Positions 34,308 to 43,386 of a stretch of 64,000 nt of DNA are shown here, piece by piece (within the stretch, counting starts at the first letter, position 1; each line of letters starts with the position of its first letter). Below the pieces are notes generated by a model that was not told the DNA's origin, made no database searches, and saw only the letters and a program-made list of their open reading frames with translations. Source of the stretch: Natronospira proteinivora (GTDB lineage: Bacteria > Pseudomonadota > Gammaproteobacteria > Natronospirales > Natronospiraceae); NCBI RefSeq assembly GCF_024170465.1, contig NZ_JALJYF010000001.1:1302001-1366000 (forward strand). Direction: 5' to 3'. Made by a program: the position numbers and the translations under genes.

Positions 34308-34922
34308 ATGGGATTGCCAAAGCGCTTGCTCACCCCCGTCCTTCTGACCACCCTGCTCATGACGGGCCCGTCGCTGGCCGGCCCGGAGACACTACCCGAG
34401 GAGCAGCAGGCCTTCTGGGAACGATTCCAGGATTTATGCGGCAAGGCCTTTGCGGGCGAGATTTCGGATGTGACGCCCTATTACGAGGACGGCGTGGTGG
34501 ACCGGGAGCTGCGCATGCAGGTGATGGAGTGCGAGGAAGATCGCATCCACGCCCCCTTCCATGTGGATGACAACCATTCCCGTAACTGGATCCTGACCAT
34601 CGTGGACGGGACCATCCGCCTCAAGCACGATCACCGCTATGAGGACGGCACGGAAGAGGACATCAGCCAATACGGTGGCGATGCTCCCACCCCGGGCCTA
34701 CCCACCCGCCAGATCTTCCCGGCCGATGAACACACCGCCGAGATTCTGCCCAAGCGGGCGGACAACTTCTGGTTCTTCGATTTCGTGGACGAGGACACCC
34801 TGCAATACGGGGTCCACTGGCCCAAGTACGGCCATTCCATCCGGGTGGAGTTTGACCTGTCGGAAACCATCCCCGCCCCGCCCCGGCCGTGGGGGTATGA
34901 AAATGACTCGCCAGACCGCTAG
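34308..34922 (+). CDS. Secreted protein of unknown function
   Basis: 204 residues from ATG 34308, with GGAGA seven bases upstream and a signal peptide (LTPVLLTTLLMTGPSLAG). The mature part is acidic and aromatic-rich (EEQQAFWERFQDLCGKAFAG; NFWFFDFVDEDTLQYGVHWP), without transmembrane segments or catalytic motifs I can identify. Composition matches core genes. It is monocistronic, convergent with the kinase-like gene downstream. No function is proposed. Confidence 0.75.
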   Translation: MGLPKRLLTPVLLTTLLMTGPSLAGPETLPEEQQAFWERFQDLCGKAFAGEISDVTPYYEDGVVDRELRMQVMECEEDRIHAPFHVDDNHSRNWILTIVDGTIRLKHDHRYEDGTEEDISQYGGDAPTPGLPTRQIFPADEHTAEILPKRADNFWFFDFVDEDTLQYGVHWPKYGHSIRVEFDLSETIPAPPRPWGYENDSPDR

Positions 34923-34966
34923 CAGACGACAAGCCCTCTGCTTGATTGGCCCGCCCTGGCAGACCG

Positions 34967-35731
34967 TCAGGCGGGCCGGAATTCCTCAAGCAACTGGGCC
35001 AGCGGCTCAAGCTGCTCCGGTTTGAGTTCGGCTGCCTGCTGAAATGCCGTCAGGAAGGCCTGGCGCATTGCCGGGTTGTCCTCGCCCAGGAGATGTGCGG
35101 GCAGCTTTTTCATGCTGTGCTCGATATGGCGGCGCAGGCGGTTGAGCAAGGCCGATCGGGGAATAATAGGCACGGGATAGAGCCCTTCCAGATCGATCAA
35201 GGCGGCTTCGGGCGTATCGCTATCCGACCATTGCAGGATGAAGTTGTGGCTCGCCGGGTCCTGGTGGTGGACCCGATGCTTGTACAGTTGCCCGAACAAT
35301 CGGCCCATGGCGCCGGCGACCCGGGCGATTTCTTCATGGCTGCGTTTTGGATCGGCCAGCCAGAGATCCAGGCGATCTCCCTGCACTTCCCGGGTGGCGA
35401 CGAAACTGGCCGAGGGCTGGGAATCGGTGGATGACAAGCGCCCCCAGGCCACCGGCTCGGAATGGGGAATACTCGCTTCACTGAGAATGCGAGAGACCCG
35501 CTCCACGTGGCGGGCGGGCCGCAGGCGGTTGCGAACGCGGGTACGCAGGGTGTGGCCGGGCATGACCTTGATGAAATAGTGGGCACCGGAGGGGCAGCGA
35601 ACCCGCTCCACCAGGCCTCGGCCCTTCGCCTTCTGGCGCAGACGCAAGGCCTTTTGGCGGAATCCGCCGGGGTCACAACGATCAAGCACACCCTGGGAAA
35701 AGCGTTTCAGACAGCCGGCATTCTCCAACAT
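34967..35731 (-). CDS. LPS core/Kdo kinase-like protein (WaaP/InaA type)
   Basis: 254 residues from ATG 35731, preceded by GAGGAG. It has an atypical protein-kinase-like fold: glycine-poor N-lobe with YFIKVMPG (catalytic Lys), the catalytic loop HHQDPASHNFIL (His-x-Asp and Asn) and the metal-binding Asp in ALIDLEG. These are the hallmarks of WaaP/KdkA/InaA proteins, which phosphorylate LPS inner-core sugars. It lies divergent from a TetR regulator with an operator-like palindrome between them, so it may be under that regulator's control. Confidence 0.82.
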   Translation of the reverse strand: MLENAGCLKRFSQGVLDRCDPGGFRQKALRLRQKAKGRGLVERVRCPSGAHYFIKVMPGHTLRTRVRNRLRPARHVERVSRILSEASIPHSEPVAWGRLSSTDSQPSASFVATREVQGDRLDLWLADPKRSHEEIARVAGAMGRLFGQLYKHRVHHQDPASHNFILQWSDSDTPEAALIDLEGLYPVPIIPRSALLNRLRRHIEHSMKKLPAHLLGEDNPAMRQAFLTAFQQAAELKPEQLEPLAQLLEEFRPA

Positions 35732-35819
35732 GGTAGTCTCCTCGGTGCCGAGCCCGGCGATTCGGTCCGGCGCCGGGCTCGAAGCGCCTGTTGACAGGCT
35801 TTCGGGGAGAAGCAATTAT

Positions 35820-35837
35820 ACGGACTGACGAGTCCGT
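35820..35837. promoter_or_regulatory. Putative TetR operator
   Basis: ACGGACT-GACG-AGTCCGT: perfect 7-bp arms around four bases, in the 123-bp gap between the divergent kinase-like and tetR genes, 18 bp before the tetR start. The position and symmetry suit autorepression by the TetR protein. Confidence 0.55.
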
Positions 35838-35854
35838 CCGCAAATATTGACAGG

Positions 35855-36487
35855 ATGAACGGTTTCGCCATGCATGAAAAAAAGCCACGGGTGAGAAAAA
35901 GCAGCGAGGAAAGAAAGCGGGAGATCCTGGCCGCCGCCCAGTCAGAATTTGCCAGGGTCGGTTACCGCTGTACCGATGTTCAGAACATCGCCGATGCCGT
36001 GGGTGTTGGCAAGGGCACCATTTACCGCCATTTTCCCTCCAAGGAGGGGCTGTTCCAGGCCGCTGTTACCCAGGCCCTGGATGAGCTCAAGTCTGCGGTG
36101 GAAAGCTCGGTTGCCGATCTGAGCGATCCGCTGGAGATTCTCCGAACGGCCTTGTGCCACTACCTGACCTACTTCGCCGCCAACCCGGATCTGGTGGAGC
36201 TGTTCATCCACGAGCGGGCGGAATGCGGGCAGGCGGTCAAACCGCTCTACTTTGTCCGAACGGACCGGGAGCAAGCGGACTGGTCGGCCCTGTTACAGCA
36301 GCTACAGGCACAAGGGCGGGTGCGCCAGGATCACGATTGTGAACAGCTGAGCCGGATTCTGGGGGAAATGCTCTATGGCGCCGTACTCAGCCACCGCCTT
36401 TCCGGCTCGCAAACCTCACTGACGGAGAAAGGCCCGGTCATTCTGGACATCTTCCTCAACGGCATCATGGAACCCGACTGCCAATAG
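35855..36487 (+). CDS. TetR family transcriptional regulator
   Basis: A 210-residue protein (ATG 35855 or 35870; neither has a good ribosome site). The N-terminal TetR helix-turn-helix is KREILAAAQSEFARVGY followed by VQNIADAVGVGKGTIYRHF. The C-terminal ligand-binding half is helical and includes ALCHYLTYFAANPDLVELFIHERAEC, a common TetR C-terminal pattern. It likely represses itself and the MipA-like gene 43 bp downstream, and perhaps the divergent kinase-like gene. The inducer is unknown. Confidence 0.88.
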   Translation: MNGFAMHEKKPRVRKSSEERKREILAAAQSEFARVGYRCTDVQNIADAVGVGKGTIYRHFPSKEGLFQAAVTQALDELKSAVESSVADLSDPLEILRTALCHYLTYFAANPDLVELFIHERAECGQAVKPLYFVRTDREQADWSALLQQLQAQGRVRQDHDCEQLSRILGEMLYGAVLSHRLSGSQTSLTEKGPVILDIFLNGIMEPDCQ

Positions 36488-36530
36488 ATTTCTTCCCGAC
36501 TAAATACGGATTAAACAAAAGGGAGCAAAC

Positions 36531-37364
36531 ATGAAAGGGAGTGCTCGTTATTCCCCGGCCGGCCGGGGTCTTCTGCTGGGGTTCATTTTTGCAATCTTGG
36601 TGTCCCATGGCACGGCTGCGTCCGCCCAAGGCATGCTCGGCCCCATGCCGGGTCAGGAAACAGATGGCATGAAACCCACCCGGGTCAGTGTGGGGGCTGG
36701 CGCCATGATCTTCCCCGAATACCAAGGCAGTAGTGATTATCGTGCCCTGCCCCTACCGATGGTACAGGCCAACTGGGGAAATCGAGCCAGCCTCGGGATG
36801 GCCCAGGGCTTTCAGTACAACTTTTTCAACCATGAACGCTGGCAGGCCAGTACCTTTCTCCGCTACATGGGAGGGCGCAATAACAGCGGCGCTCTGTCAG
36901 ACATAGAACGCAAGGATGGTGGTCTGGCGAGCGGCGGGCGGCTTCGCTTGCGTCTTGGCCCGGTCAGCGTCAGCAGTACGGTTCAAACACCGCTGAGCGG
37001 CGACATATCCGGGAGCCAGGCCAATCTGGCGGCCACGTTCATGGGTATGTCCCCCGGCTCCCGGTGGATATACACCGTCGGCCCTTCCATTACCTGGACC
37101 AGCGATAATCGCAGCAATGGACTCTACGGCCTGAATGAGAGTGATGCACAAACCCTGGGTGTCTCACCCTATGAGGCCGAATCGGGCATCAGCGCTAGCC
37201 GCTTGACCATGACACTGACCCGGGTTATTTCCAAGCAGCAAACGGCCACTGCCATTATCAGCATGAATTATCTGCAGGGGGATGCGGCCAACAGCCCGCT
37301 CATTCAAGACCTGGGAGAACGCCGACAAGCCATGGGCGGTGTCATTCTCAGTTGGCACTTCTAG
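36531..37364 (+). CDS. MipA/OmpV family outer membrane protein
   Basis: A 277-residue protein with a signal peptide (GLLLGFIFAILVSHGTAASAQG) and the MipA/OmpV start VSVGAGAMIFPEYQGSSDYRALPLPMVQANW. The rest alternates amphipathic strands and ends in an aromatic residue (LSWHF), as expected for a beta-barrel. MipA binds murein machinery in E. coli, but most family members are uncharacterised porin-like proteins. It is cotranscribed with or controlled by the tetR gene upstream. The plus-strand T-rich run after it (37404-37413) may help end transcription. Confidence 0.87.
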   Translation: MKGSARYSPAGRGLLLGFIFAILVSHGTAASAQGMLGPMPGQETDGMKPTRVSVGAGAMIFPEYQGSSDYRALPLPMVQANWGNRASLGMAQGFQYNFFNHERWQASTFLRYMGGRNNSGALSDIERKDGGLASGGRLRLRLGPVSVSSTVQTPLSGDISGSQANLAATFMGMSPGSRWIYTVGPSITWTSDNRSNGLYGLNESDAQTLGVSPYEAESGISASRLTMTLTRVISKQQTATAIISMNYLQGDAANSPLIQDLGERRQAMGGVILSWHF

Positions 37365-37424
37365 GGCTCCCGGACCATGATCCAAGCGTCATCCCGGCGG
37401 GTTTTATTTTTTTCACTCCCGCTT

Positions 37425-38390
37425 TTACTCGCAATCTTGTAACAGCTCCCCGGCCAGGTCCATGGCCCGGGATTCCTGGGCAGGCGTCAACGGGTGATCG
37501 GGGTTGCGGGACTGTCGGGCCGGGTCACTTTCTCCCTGGAGCCGGCCAGCGGTGTAACGGTGAGCAAAGCCTTCCAGCTGCCAGGCGATGGCCTCATCCG
37601 CATCGGTATGGTCCCCCACATGCAGGCCTTCGGTCACCGGTGACTGACGAGAAAAGTGGGCCCCCATGGAATACAGGGCCCGATGGTCGCAGGCCTCGCG
37701 TAGTTGTCGGGCGTAATCCTGCCGGTAGGCCAGGCGCTCATCGGTACTCTCAATGTCCATGTCTTCTGGCGGGGGGACCGGTGTAGAGCGGCCGAAGACC
37801 ACGTCATACATCGCCTCCGCATGCCCGGCTTCGGCCGAACGCCAAAGCCAGCGAGACTGGGCTTGCATGGCAACATTGGCGTTCCAGAGTTCACTTTCCC
37901 GGCAAGGACCCTCAATGGCCTGATACTTATCCCTGGTCTCCTGCAATCCCTGGATAGTTTCCGGGTCATTGGCCTCTGCCAACTGATTCTCCAAGTCCTC
38001 CATCACCATGGGGCTGTGCATGCAGTGCTCGGCTAACTCAAACAGTTGATACCCCGCATGCACATCGCCCGCCTCGAAACGATCCACCAGCTCGACGTAG
38101 AGGGCATCCACATCACTGATGGCATGCCAGTCCAGGGCATCGCCCCCCCTGGTGAGACCCGTATCCGATATTGCATCCTCTTCAAAGGTCTCGCGCGGAG
38201 AAGAACTTTGGTCTGTTCCCCTTGCTTCCTCGTGCACCTGACCCTGCTGATCGTCCTCGGATTGCGCCAACGGCTCGGCCATCTCGATCCCCGAATCCGG
38301 GGCAGACAGATCGCCCCCATTACGCAAAAAAACAATCACGGTCACCAGCACGGCCACAATGACGATAATGGCAGACAAACGAAAGAACAT
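37425..38390 (-). CDS. Membrane-anchored protein, tandem paralogue 2
   Basis: 321 residues; ATG 38390 follows a G-rich ribosome site. One N-terminal membrane segment (AIIVIVAVLVTVIVFL) is followed by an acidic linker (DDQQGQVHEEARG) and a helical domain. The end of this domain (LYSMGAHFSRQSPVTEGLHV, then WQLEGFAHRYTAGRLQG) aligns with the neighbouring gene at 38430-39398. A segment AEAGHAEAMYDVVFG resembles Sel1/TPR helices. The pair is a tandem duplication. Function is unknown; the anchor suggests action in the periplasm. Confidence 0.78.
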   Translation of the reverse strand: MFFRLSAIIVIVAVLVTVIVFLRNGGDLSAPDSGIEMAEPLAQSEDDQQGQVHEEARGTDQSSSPRETFEEDAISDTGLTRGGDALDWHAISDVDALYVELVDRFEAGDVHAGYQLFELAEHCMHSPMVMEDLENQLAEANDPETIQGLQETRDKYQAIEGPCRESELWNANVAMQAQSRWLWRSAEAGHAEAMYDVVFGRSTPVPPPEDMDIESTDERLAYRQDYARQLREACDHRALYSMGAHFSRQSPVTEGLHVGDHTDADEAIAWQLEGFAHRYTAGRLQGESDPARQSRNPDHPLTPAQESRAMDLAGELLQDCE

Positions 38391-38429
38391 GCCCCCCCTT
38401 TCAGATAATTCAGTGACAGGCCGGTCGGC

Positions 38430-39398
38430 CTAATCACATTCCTGGACAATTTGCTCAGCCAGCAGCTGGGCATCCATTTCTTCAGCCGATGTCAGCGCAT
38501 GATCCGCACGCCTTGCGGCGTGGGCGGGCCGGGGCTCATTCTGGACCAGGGCCGCTGCATAGCGGTGGGCGAAGCCTTCCATCTGCTGGGCCGTATCCCC
38601 GTCCACGTCCGTGAACTGCCCCATCTCCAGCCCCTCGGTGACTCCGGAATCACGGGACAGATGAACCCCCATGGAATAGAGGCCGTCCGCGTGGCAGGCA
38701 TCCCGAAGCTGCTGGGCGTATTCCTGCCGCCGGGCTTGACGCGTCTCTTCATCGCCGTGGTCCAGATCATCCATCGACGGACCTGAGCCCCATGTCCCGA
38801 AAACCACGTCATACATGGCATCGGGATGCCCACGCTCCGCCGAATGCCAGACCCAGTTCACTGCTTCCTGCGTGGCGGTATGGGGCGTTTCAAAACGGCT
38901 GTTGCGACAGGGCTCCTGCATGGCGGATAACTTCTCCAACCGCTCCTGGATGTTCTGACGCTCTCCGGGAGAATCGGCCTCTTCCAAATCGCTTTCAAGC
39001 CGATCAAGATGGTAGACAGCATGCTGGCAATCCATGGCCAATTCATGCAGGTAATAGGCGGCGTTTGGGTTGCCGTCTTCATGAGCCGCTTCCAAGCGCC
39101 CGGCCAATGTATCCACGTCACCCAGGTTATGCCAATCCGGCTCCTCAATCAGCACCTCTTCCCGATCATTCCCAGGCGTTTGTTCATCGTCCGGCTCGGG
39201 CGTCGGCGTATCCTCATCGGAAGCCAGGGCCTGTTCCTGCCCTTGATCATCCGTTTCAGGCACCTGGTCTGGTGCTTCTTCCGCCTCGGTGATCACGGAA
39301 TCATCCGGGGCCTCTTCTTCATTCTCGTTCAGCAACCAGACCAGACCGAGCAGAATTGCGAGAGAGATAATCATCAAAATCAGCATCTGACGAGACAT
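38430..39398 (-). CDS. Membrane-anchored protein, tandem paralogue 1
   Basis: About 322 residues from ATG 39398 with GAGG upstream. N-terminal membrane segment (LILMIISLAILLGLVWLL), a very acidic linker (ENEEEAPDDSVITEAEEAPD), and a helical domain ending LYSMGVHLSRDSGVTEGLEMG and QQMEGFAHRYAAALVQNE, paralogous to the gene at 37425-38390. ERGHPDAMYDVVFGTWG matches the Sel1-like piece there. It is 39 bp upstream of its paralogue, probably cotranscribed. Duplication and divergence are evident; the role is not. Confidence 0.8.
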   Translation of the reverse strand: MSRQMLILMIISLAILLGLVWLLNENEEEAPDDSVITEAEEAPDQVPETDDQGQEQALASDEDTPTPEPDDEQTPGNDREEVLIEEPDWHNLGDVDTLAGRLEAAHEDGNPNAAYYLHELAMDCQHAVYHLDRLESDLEEADSPGERQNIQERLEKLSAMQEPCRNSRFETPHTATQEAVNWVWHSAERGHPDAMYDVVFGTWGSGPSMDDLDHGDEETRQARRQEYAQQLRDACHADGLYSMGVHLSRDSGVTEGLEMGQFTDVDGDTAQQMEGFAHRYAAALVQNEPRPAHAARRADHALTSAEEMDAQLLAEQIVQECD

Positions 39399-39441
39399 AA
39401 GCAAGCCTCAACACACTTCAATTTCAACTGACTGAACATCA

Positions 39442-39924
39442 TTATCGATTGCTAACGCGTGCCAGATAGCGATCCAGATGATTGGCAAAAGTCTGGCGAT
39501 CGGCCTTGGACAGCGGGGGTGGCCCACCGGATTGAATGCCGCTGCTGCGCATTGTCTCCATGAAATCCCGCATGTTCAAACGCCCCCGGATGTTTTCCGG
39601 GGTAAAGCATTCACCGCGCGGGCTGATGGCCTCGCCGCCCTTCTCGATCACCTCCGCCGCCAAGGGGATATCACTGGTGATGACCAGATCGCCCACCGAA
39701 ACCAACCGCACAATCTCATCGTCCGCCACATCAAAACCACTGCCCACCTGCTGTTGCCGAATATAGGGCGAACGTGGAACCTGGATGGCTCGATTGGCCA
39801 CCAGCGTCAGCAGTATGCGGGTGCGCTCCGCCGCCTTGAACAGGATTTCCCGGATCACCACCGGGCAGGCATCGGCATCCACCCAGATACGGGGTCCGTC
39901 TTTGTCGTCTCTGTCTATAGCCAT
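39442..39924 (-). CDS. yaiI: YaiI/YqxD family (DUF188) protein
   Basis: A 160-residue protein with the full DUF188 pattern: [21 protein letters not shown], then [23 protein letters not shown] and [19 protein letters not shown]-like fold by family knowledge; the cellular role is unproven. Its start overlaps the end of the upstream cysteine-synthase-type gene by ten bases, so the two are coupled. Confidence 0.92.
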   Translation of the reverse strand: MAIDRDDKDGPRIWVDADACPVVIREILFKAAERTRILLTLVANRAIQVPRSPYIRQQQVGSGFDVADDEIVRLVSVGDLVITSDIPLAAEVIEKGGEAISPRGECFTPENIRGRLNMRDFMETMRSSGIQSGGPPPLSKADRQTFANHLDRYLARVSNR

Positions 39925-40907
39925 GGTGGCAGCGGCAATCCCTTCTCGGTCAAAAAGCTTGGGTTGAACAATTTCTTCTCATAGCGGCTGGCCGAATCAC
40001 ACAAGATGGTGACGATGGTATGGCCCGGGCCCAACTGCCTGGCCAGGCGGATGGCGCCGGCCACGTTGATACCACTTGAGGCGCCGAGATAAAGCCCTTC
40101 CTTGCCGATCAGATCCCACAGCACGGGAAGCAGCTCGGTATCCGGAATATTGAAGGCCTCGTCGATGGGCGCGCCTTCCAGGTTGCCGGTTACCCGGTTC
40201 TGGCCGATGCCCTCGGTAATGGAGCTGCCGCTGGACTTGATCTCGCCGTGTTTGATCCAGTGGTAGATGCCTGCCCCGTCCGGATCCGCCGCCGCAGTAA
40301 CGACCGGGCGATCCTGTTCCTTGAGCCAGGCAGAGACCCCGGCCAAGGTGCCCCCGGTACCCACCGCACAGATAAAGCCATCCAGCTTGCCATCCAATTG
40401 CGCCCAGATTTCAGGGGCGGTGGACTGGTAATGGCCGTCCCGGTTGGCGGTGTTATCCCATTGGTTGGCGTAATAGACCCCGTGGGGATTGTCCAGAGAC
40501 TCAGCCAGGCGGCGGGCTTGGTGAACATAGTTGTCCGGGTTCTTGTAGGGCACCGCCGGGACCGTGCGAAGATCGGCCCCCATGCCGCGCAGGGCGGATT
40601 GCTTCTCCTCGGACTGGGTCTCGGGCATCACGATAATGGTCTTGAGCCCTTGGCTATTGCCCACCAGGGTCAGGCCGATACCGGTATTGCCGGCCGTGCC
40701 TTCCACCACCGTGCCGCCGGGCTCGATCAAGCGGCGCTCCAGGGCATCCTGGATCAGGTATTTAGCCGCCCGGTCTTTCACCGAACCGCCGGGGTTCATG
40801 AACTCGGCTTTGCCGTAGATCTCGCAGCCGGTCAGCTCGGAAGCCAGGCGCAAACGGATGAGTGGCGTGTTGCCCACCGCCTCGGCAAACTGTCGGGGGT
40901 TGTTCAT
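39915..40907 (-). CDS. Cysteine synthase family PLP enzyme
   Basis: 330 residues from ATG 40907, which follows GAGGAAA. The PLP-binding lysine is in [15 protein letters not shown], the substrate loop is [11 protein letters not shown] and the phosphate-binding loop is [16 protein letters not shown]. These are the hallmarks of O-acetylserine sulfhydrylase/cysteine synthase (CysK/CysM); the sequence leans to CysK-like A type, but paralogues such as cystathionine beta-synthase-like proteins exist. It overlaps yaiI by ten bases. It is divergent from an alpha/beta hydrolase gene with a 98-bp gap. Confidence 0.9.
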   Translation of the reverse strand: MNNPRQFAEAVGNTPLIRLRLASELTGCEIYGKAEFMNPGGSVKDRAAKYLIQDALERRLIEPGGTVVEGTAGNTGIGLTLVGNSQGLKTIIVMPETQSEEKQSALRGMGADLRTVPAVPYKNPDNYVHQARRLAESLDNPHGVYYANQWDNTANRDGHYQSTAPEIWAQLDGKLDGFICAVGTGGTLAGVSAWLKEQDRPVVTAAADPDGAGIYHWIKHGEIKSSGSSITEGIGQNRVTGNLEGAPIDEAFNIPDTELLPVLWDLIGKEGLYLGASSGINVAGAIRLARQLGPGHTIVTILCDSASRYEKKLFNPSFLTEKGLPLPPWL

Positions 40908-41005
40908 CGACAAATTTCCTCGTAACAATGGAACAGGACTACCCTATCACCACGACCTCGCCGGAGCAGCGAAACGAAGCAAACTATTGGCAGGAGCATC
41001 GAAAC

Positions 41006-41878
41006 ATGCAGGAAGCGTATTTCACCCGTGAAGGAACGCGGCTATTTTATCGTCATTGGGAGGTGGGCGATCATGCTCCGGCCCTGGTGATGTGTCATGG
41101 CCTGGCCAGCAACGGCACCCGCTGGCGGGAATTCGCTGAAGCCATGGCGGGCTCCGGCTGGCAGATTCTCTGCCCGGACCTCAGGGGCAGCGGAGGTTCC
41201 CTCTATCGCGGCCGCATCAATGCTGACATCTGGGCCGATGACCTGGCGGCCCTGCTGGACCATCAGGGCATCAGTCGAGCGGTGGTGGGTGGTCACTGCC
41301 TGGGTGCCAACCTGGCCCTGCGCTTCGCCCAACGCCATCCAGACCGTTGCCGGGGACTGGTACTGGTGGAGCCCATGTTTCCCACCGCCCTATACGGCCG
41401 TCTCAAACGGCTGGCCCGGATGCGTTACATCCTGCCGCTGCTGGCCTGGCCAATTCTGGGATTCAACAAGCTGGGCATCTATCGCCGGAATCTGCCCCGG
41501 CTGGATCTCACTGAACTGGATCACAACACCCGCCAAGCCATGGAAGCCCTGGGGGGCCACGAGGCCATCCGGAAACGCTATGCCAAACCCAGCCGAGACA
41601 CCCTCTACCTGCCGGCCGCCGCCTATCTTCAATCGCTCAATCAGGTCTTGCGGCCCATGCCGCCCCTCCACAACATCAGGCAACCTGCCCTGGCCCTGCT
41701 CTCCAGCGGCGCCCTGTTCGGCGACCTGGCCCTGACCCGGGAAAAGCTGAACGAGATGCCCCATATCCGGATCAAGGAGCTAAGCGCCATGCACTGGATT
41801 CCCACCGAACAACCCGAAGCCATGGTGGAACATATTCGGGCATGGCTGGAAACACTGGCCCGGCAGGATAGAGACTAA
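41006..41878 (+). CDS. Alpha/beta hydrolase with Cys nucleophile position
   Basis: 290 residues from ATG 41006, with AGGAG ten bases upstream. The alpha/beta-hydrolase oxyanion motif is CHGLASNGTRW and the nucleophile elbow reads VVGGHCLGANLALRF: Cys98 replaces the usual Ser. The His is in SAMHWIPTEQP. Cys nucleophiles occur in dienelactone hydrolases, so activity is possible, but the true substrate is unknown. It is a stand-alone gene preceding the Fnr box of the moa operon. Confidence 0.82.
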   Translation: MQEAYFTREGTRLFYRHWEVGDHAPALVMCHGLASNGTRWREFAEAMAGSGWQILCPDLRGSGGSLYRGRINADIWADDLAALLDHQGISRAVVGGHCLGANLALRFAQRHPDRCRGLVLVEPMFPTALYGRLKRLARMRYILPLLAWPILGFNKLGIYRRNLPRLDLTELDHNTRQAMEALGGHEAIRKRYAKPSRDTLYLPAAAYLQSLNQVLRPMPPLHNIRQPALALLSSGALFGDLALTREKLNEMPHIRIKELSAMHWIPTEQPEAMVEHIRAWLETLARQDRD

Positions 41879-41970
41879 GCCCGGACCTCAGGGCCGCTCG
41901 GGATCTACAGGATATGCTGAAGGCCATCGACAGCACCGCTTATGTCCGGCGGGGTCATCATCCAGACAAT

Positions 41971-41984
41971 TTGATGTAAATCAA
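41971..41984. promoter_or_regulatory. Fnr/Anr/Dnr box upstream of the moa operon
   Basis: TTGATGTAAATCAA: perfect consensus TTGAT-N4-ATCAA. Centred near 41977, it would place transcription about 42 bp further on, close to 42019, before the riboswitch. It couples molybdenum cofactor synthesis to low oxygen or NO. Confidence 0.85.
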
Positions 41985-42043
41985 GCCCGATCCGAAATTG
42001 ACCTGTGTCAATGCTGGCCCTCGGCACCCCCGGCACACTCCTT

Positions 42044-42185
42044 TTCAGGCTGACAAAAAACAGCCTGACTCCGAGCATTCGTAGCCTGTAGCCAGCAGCT
42101 GGTATGGCGCGGATGCCGCCGGCCGACGGGGATCCTCCCGGCGGTAGCGGCCAGGGCAGTGTGGGGAAACCCGACTGCCTCCCGG
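42044..42185 (+). ncRNA. Moco (molybdenum cofactor) riboswitch
   Basis: The leader of moaA has the conserved elements of the Moco RNA motif: hairpin CAGGCTG/CAGCCTG (42046-42067), ACTCCGAGC (42068-42076), AGCTGGTATGGCG, then GGCCGACGGGGATCCTCCCG and GCGGTAGCGGCC. A further stem (GGGCAGT with ACTGCC, 42153-42180) follows, and the ribosome site AAGGAG lies after it. The order matches the moaA leader of E. coli and other proteobacteria. It likely reduces expression when cofactor is plentiful. The exact ends are approximate. Confidence 0.85.
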
Positions 42186-42203
42186 CTTTGGAAAGGAGTG
42201 TGT

Positions 42204-43274
42204 ATGAACACCCGGCACCCAGACCATCCGTCCCGTACGGATGCTGTTCCGCTACGCCACATCAGTCAGCTGGCAGGCAGCAACCCGGCCGATGACCGCA
42301 CCGATCTGGAAGACCGCTTTGGGCGTCGTTTTGCCTACCTGCGTCTGTCCATCACCGATGTCTGCAACTTCCGCTGCGAGTACTGCCTGCCTAATGGCTA
42401 TCAAGGCAAGCCCACCGGCTTTCTGCATCAATCGGAGATCGAACGGCTGGTCAGTACCTTTGCCGAACTGGGCATCCGCAAGATCCGGATTACCGGTGGT
42501 GAGCCCCTGGTCCGCAAGGACGCCCTGGAGATCATCGCCCATGCCGCCGCCACCCCCGGGATCGAGAAGGTCGCCTTGACCACCAATGCCTTTAACCTGG
42601 CGGATCAGGCGGAAAAGCTGAAACAAGCGGGGCTGTCTGCGGTGAATGTCAGCCTGGACAGCCTGGATCCGGCTGGTTTTGAGCGCATCACCGGCGACAA
42701 GCGCCACGCCAAGGTCATGGCCGGGATCGATGCGGCCCTGACGGCCGGCATCGACACCGTCAAGATCAACACGGTGCTGCTGGCCGGGCTCAATGACCAT
42801 GAATTACCCGATTTCATGGAATTCGTACGCAGCCGCCCGATATCGGTGCGCTTCATTGAGCTCATGCAAACCGCCGATAACGGGGATTATTTCCGAAAGC
42901 GGCATGTAAGCGGTGGCGAAGTGGCGGAACAGCTGCTGGCCGCCGGCTGGTCACCGATCAAGCGCGGCGAGACCGATGGCCCGGCGGTGGAATACGCCCA
43001 CCCCGACTATGCCGGTCGCATCGGCCTGATCACCCCCTACGCGGCGGGCTTCTGCGACGGCTGCAATCGGCTGCGGGTGACCGCCCGAGGGGGGCTGCGT
43101 TTGTGCTTGTTCGGCAACGGCACCCATGACCTGCGCCCCCTGCTGCAGGATGATGCCGACCGCCCTGCCCTGAAACAAAGCATCTTCGATGCCCTGTTCC
43201 AGAAGGATGTGTCGCATTTCCTGCACAAGGGGGATTACGGCGATACTCCCAACCTGGCCAGCACCGGCGGGTAA
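42204..43274 (+). CDS. moaA: GTP 3',8-cyclase MoaA (radical SAM)
   Basis: 356 residues from ATG 42204, behind AAGGAG. The radical SAM motif is CNFRCEYC (CxxxCxxC), followed by the SAM-binding GGEPLVRKDALEI. The C-terminal second 4Fe-4S cluster is CDGCNRLRVTARGGLRLCLF, and the protein ends in Gly-Gly as functional MoaA proteins do. It converts GTP to 3',8-cyclo-GTP, the first step of molybdopterin synthesis with MoaC. It is the first gene of the operon and is under the Fnr box and riboswitch upstream. Two REP units separate it from moaC. Confidence 0.97.
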   Translation: MNTRHPDHPSRTDAVPLRHISQLAGSNPADDRTDLEDRFGRRFAYLRLSITDVCNFRCEYCLPNGYQGKPTGFLHQSEIERLVSTFAELGIRKIRITGGEPLVRKDALEIIAHAAATPGIEKVALTTNAFNLADQAEKLKQAGLSAVNVSLDSLDPAGFERITGDKRHAKVMAGIDAALTAGIDTVKINTVLLAGLNDHELPDFMEFVRSRPISVRFIELMQTADNGDYFRKRHVSGGEVAEQLLAAGWSPIKRGETDGPAVEYAHPDYAGRIGLITPYAAGFCDGCNRLRVTARGGLRLCLFGNGTHDLRPLLQDDADRPALKQSIFDALFQKDVSHFLHKGDYGDTPNLASTGG

Positions 43275-43286
43275 AAACCCAAGCAC

Positions 43287-43351
43287 CGTAGGAGCGGATT
43301 TATCCGCGATCCTGTATCGAGCCATGATCGCGAATGAATTCGCTCCTGCGG
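43287..43351. repeat. Pair of REP-like units between moaA and moaC
   Basis: Unit 1 is at 43287-43309 (AGGAGCGGATTTATCCGC) and unit 2 at 43328-43351 (GCGAATGAATTCGCTCC), in inverted orientation, 18 bp apart. The same family occurs at 29484 and 31407. Confidence 0.85.
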
Positions 43352-43386
43352 GGGCGGCACAAATACAAGATAAAGGCAGACCGACA

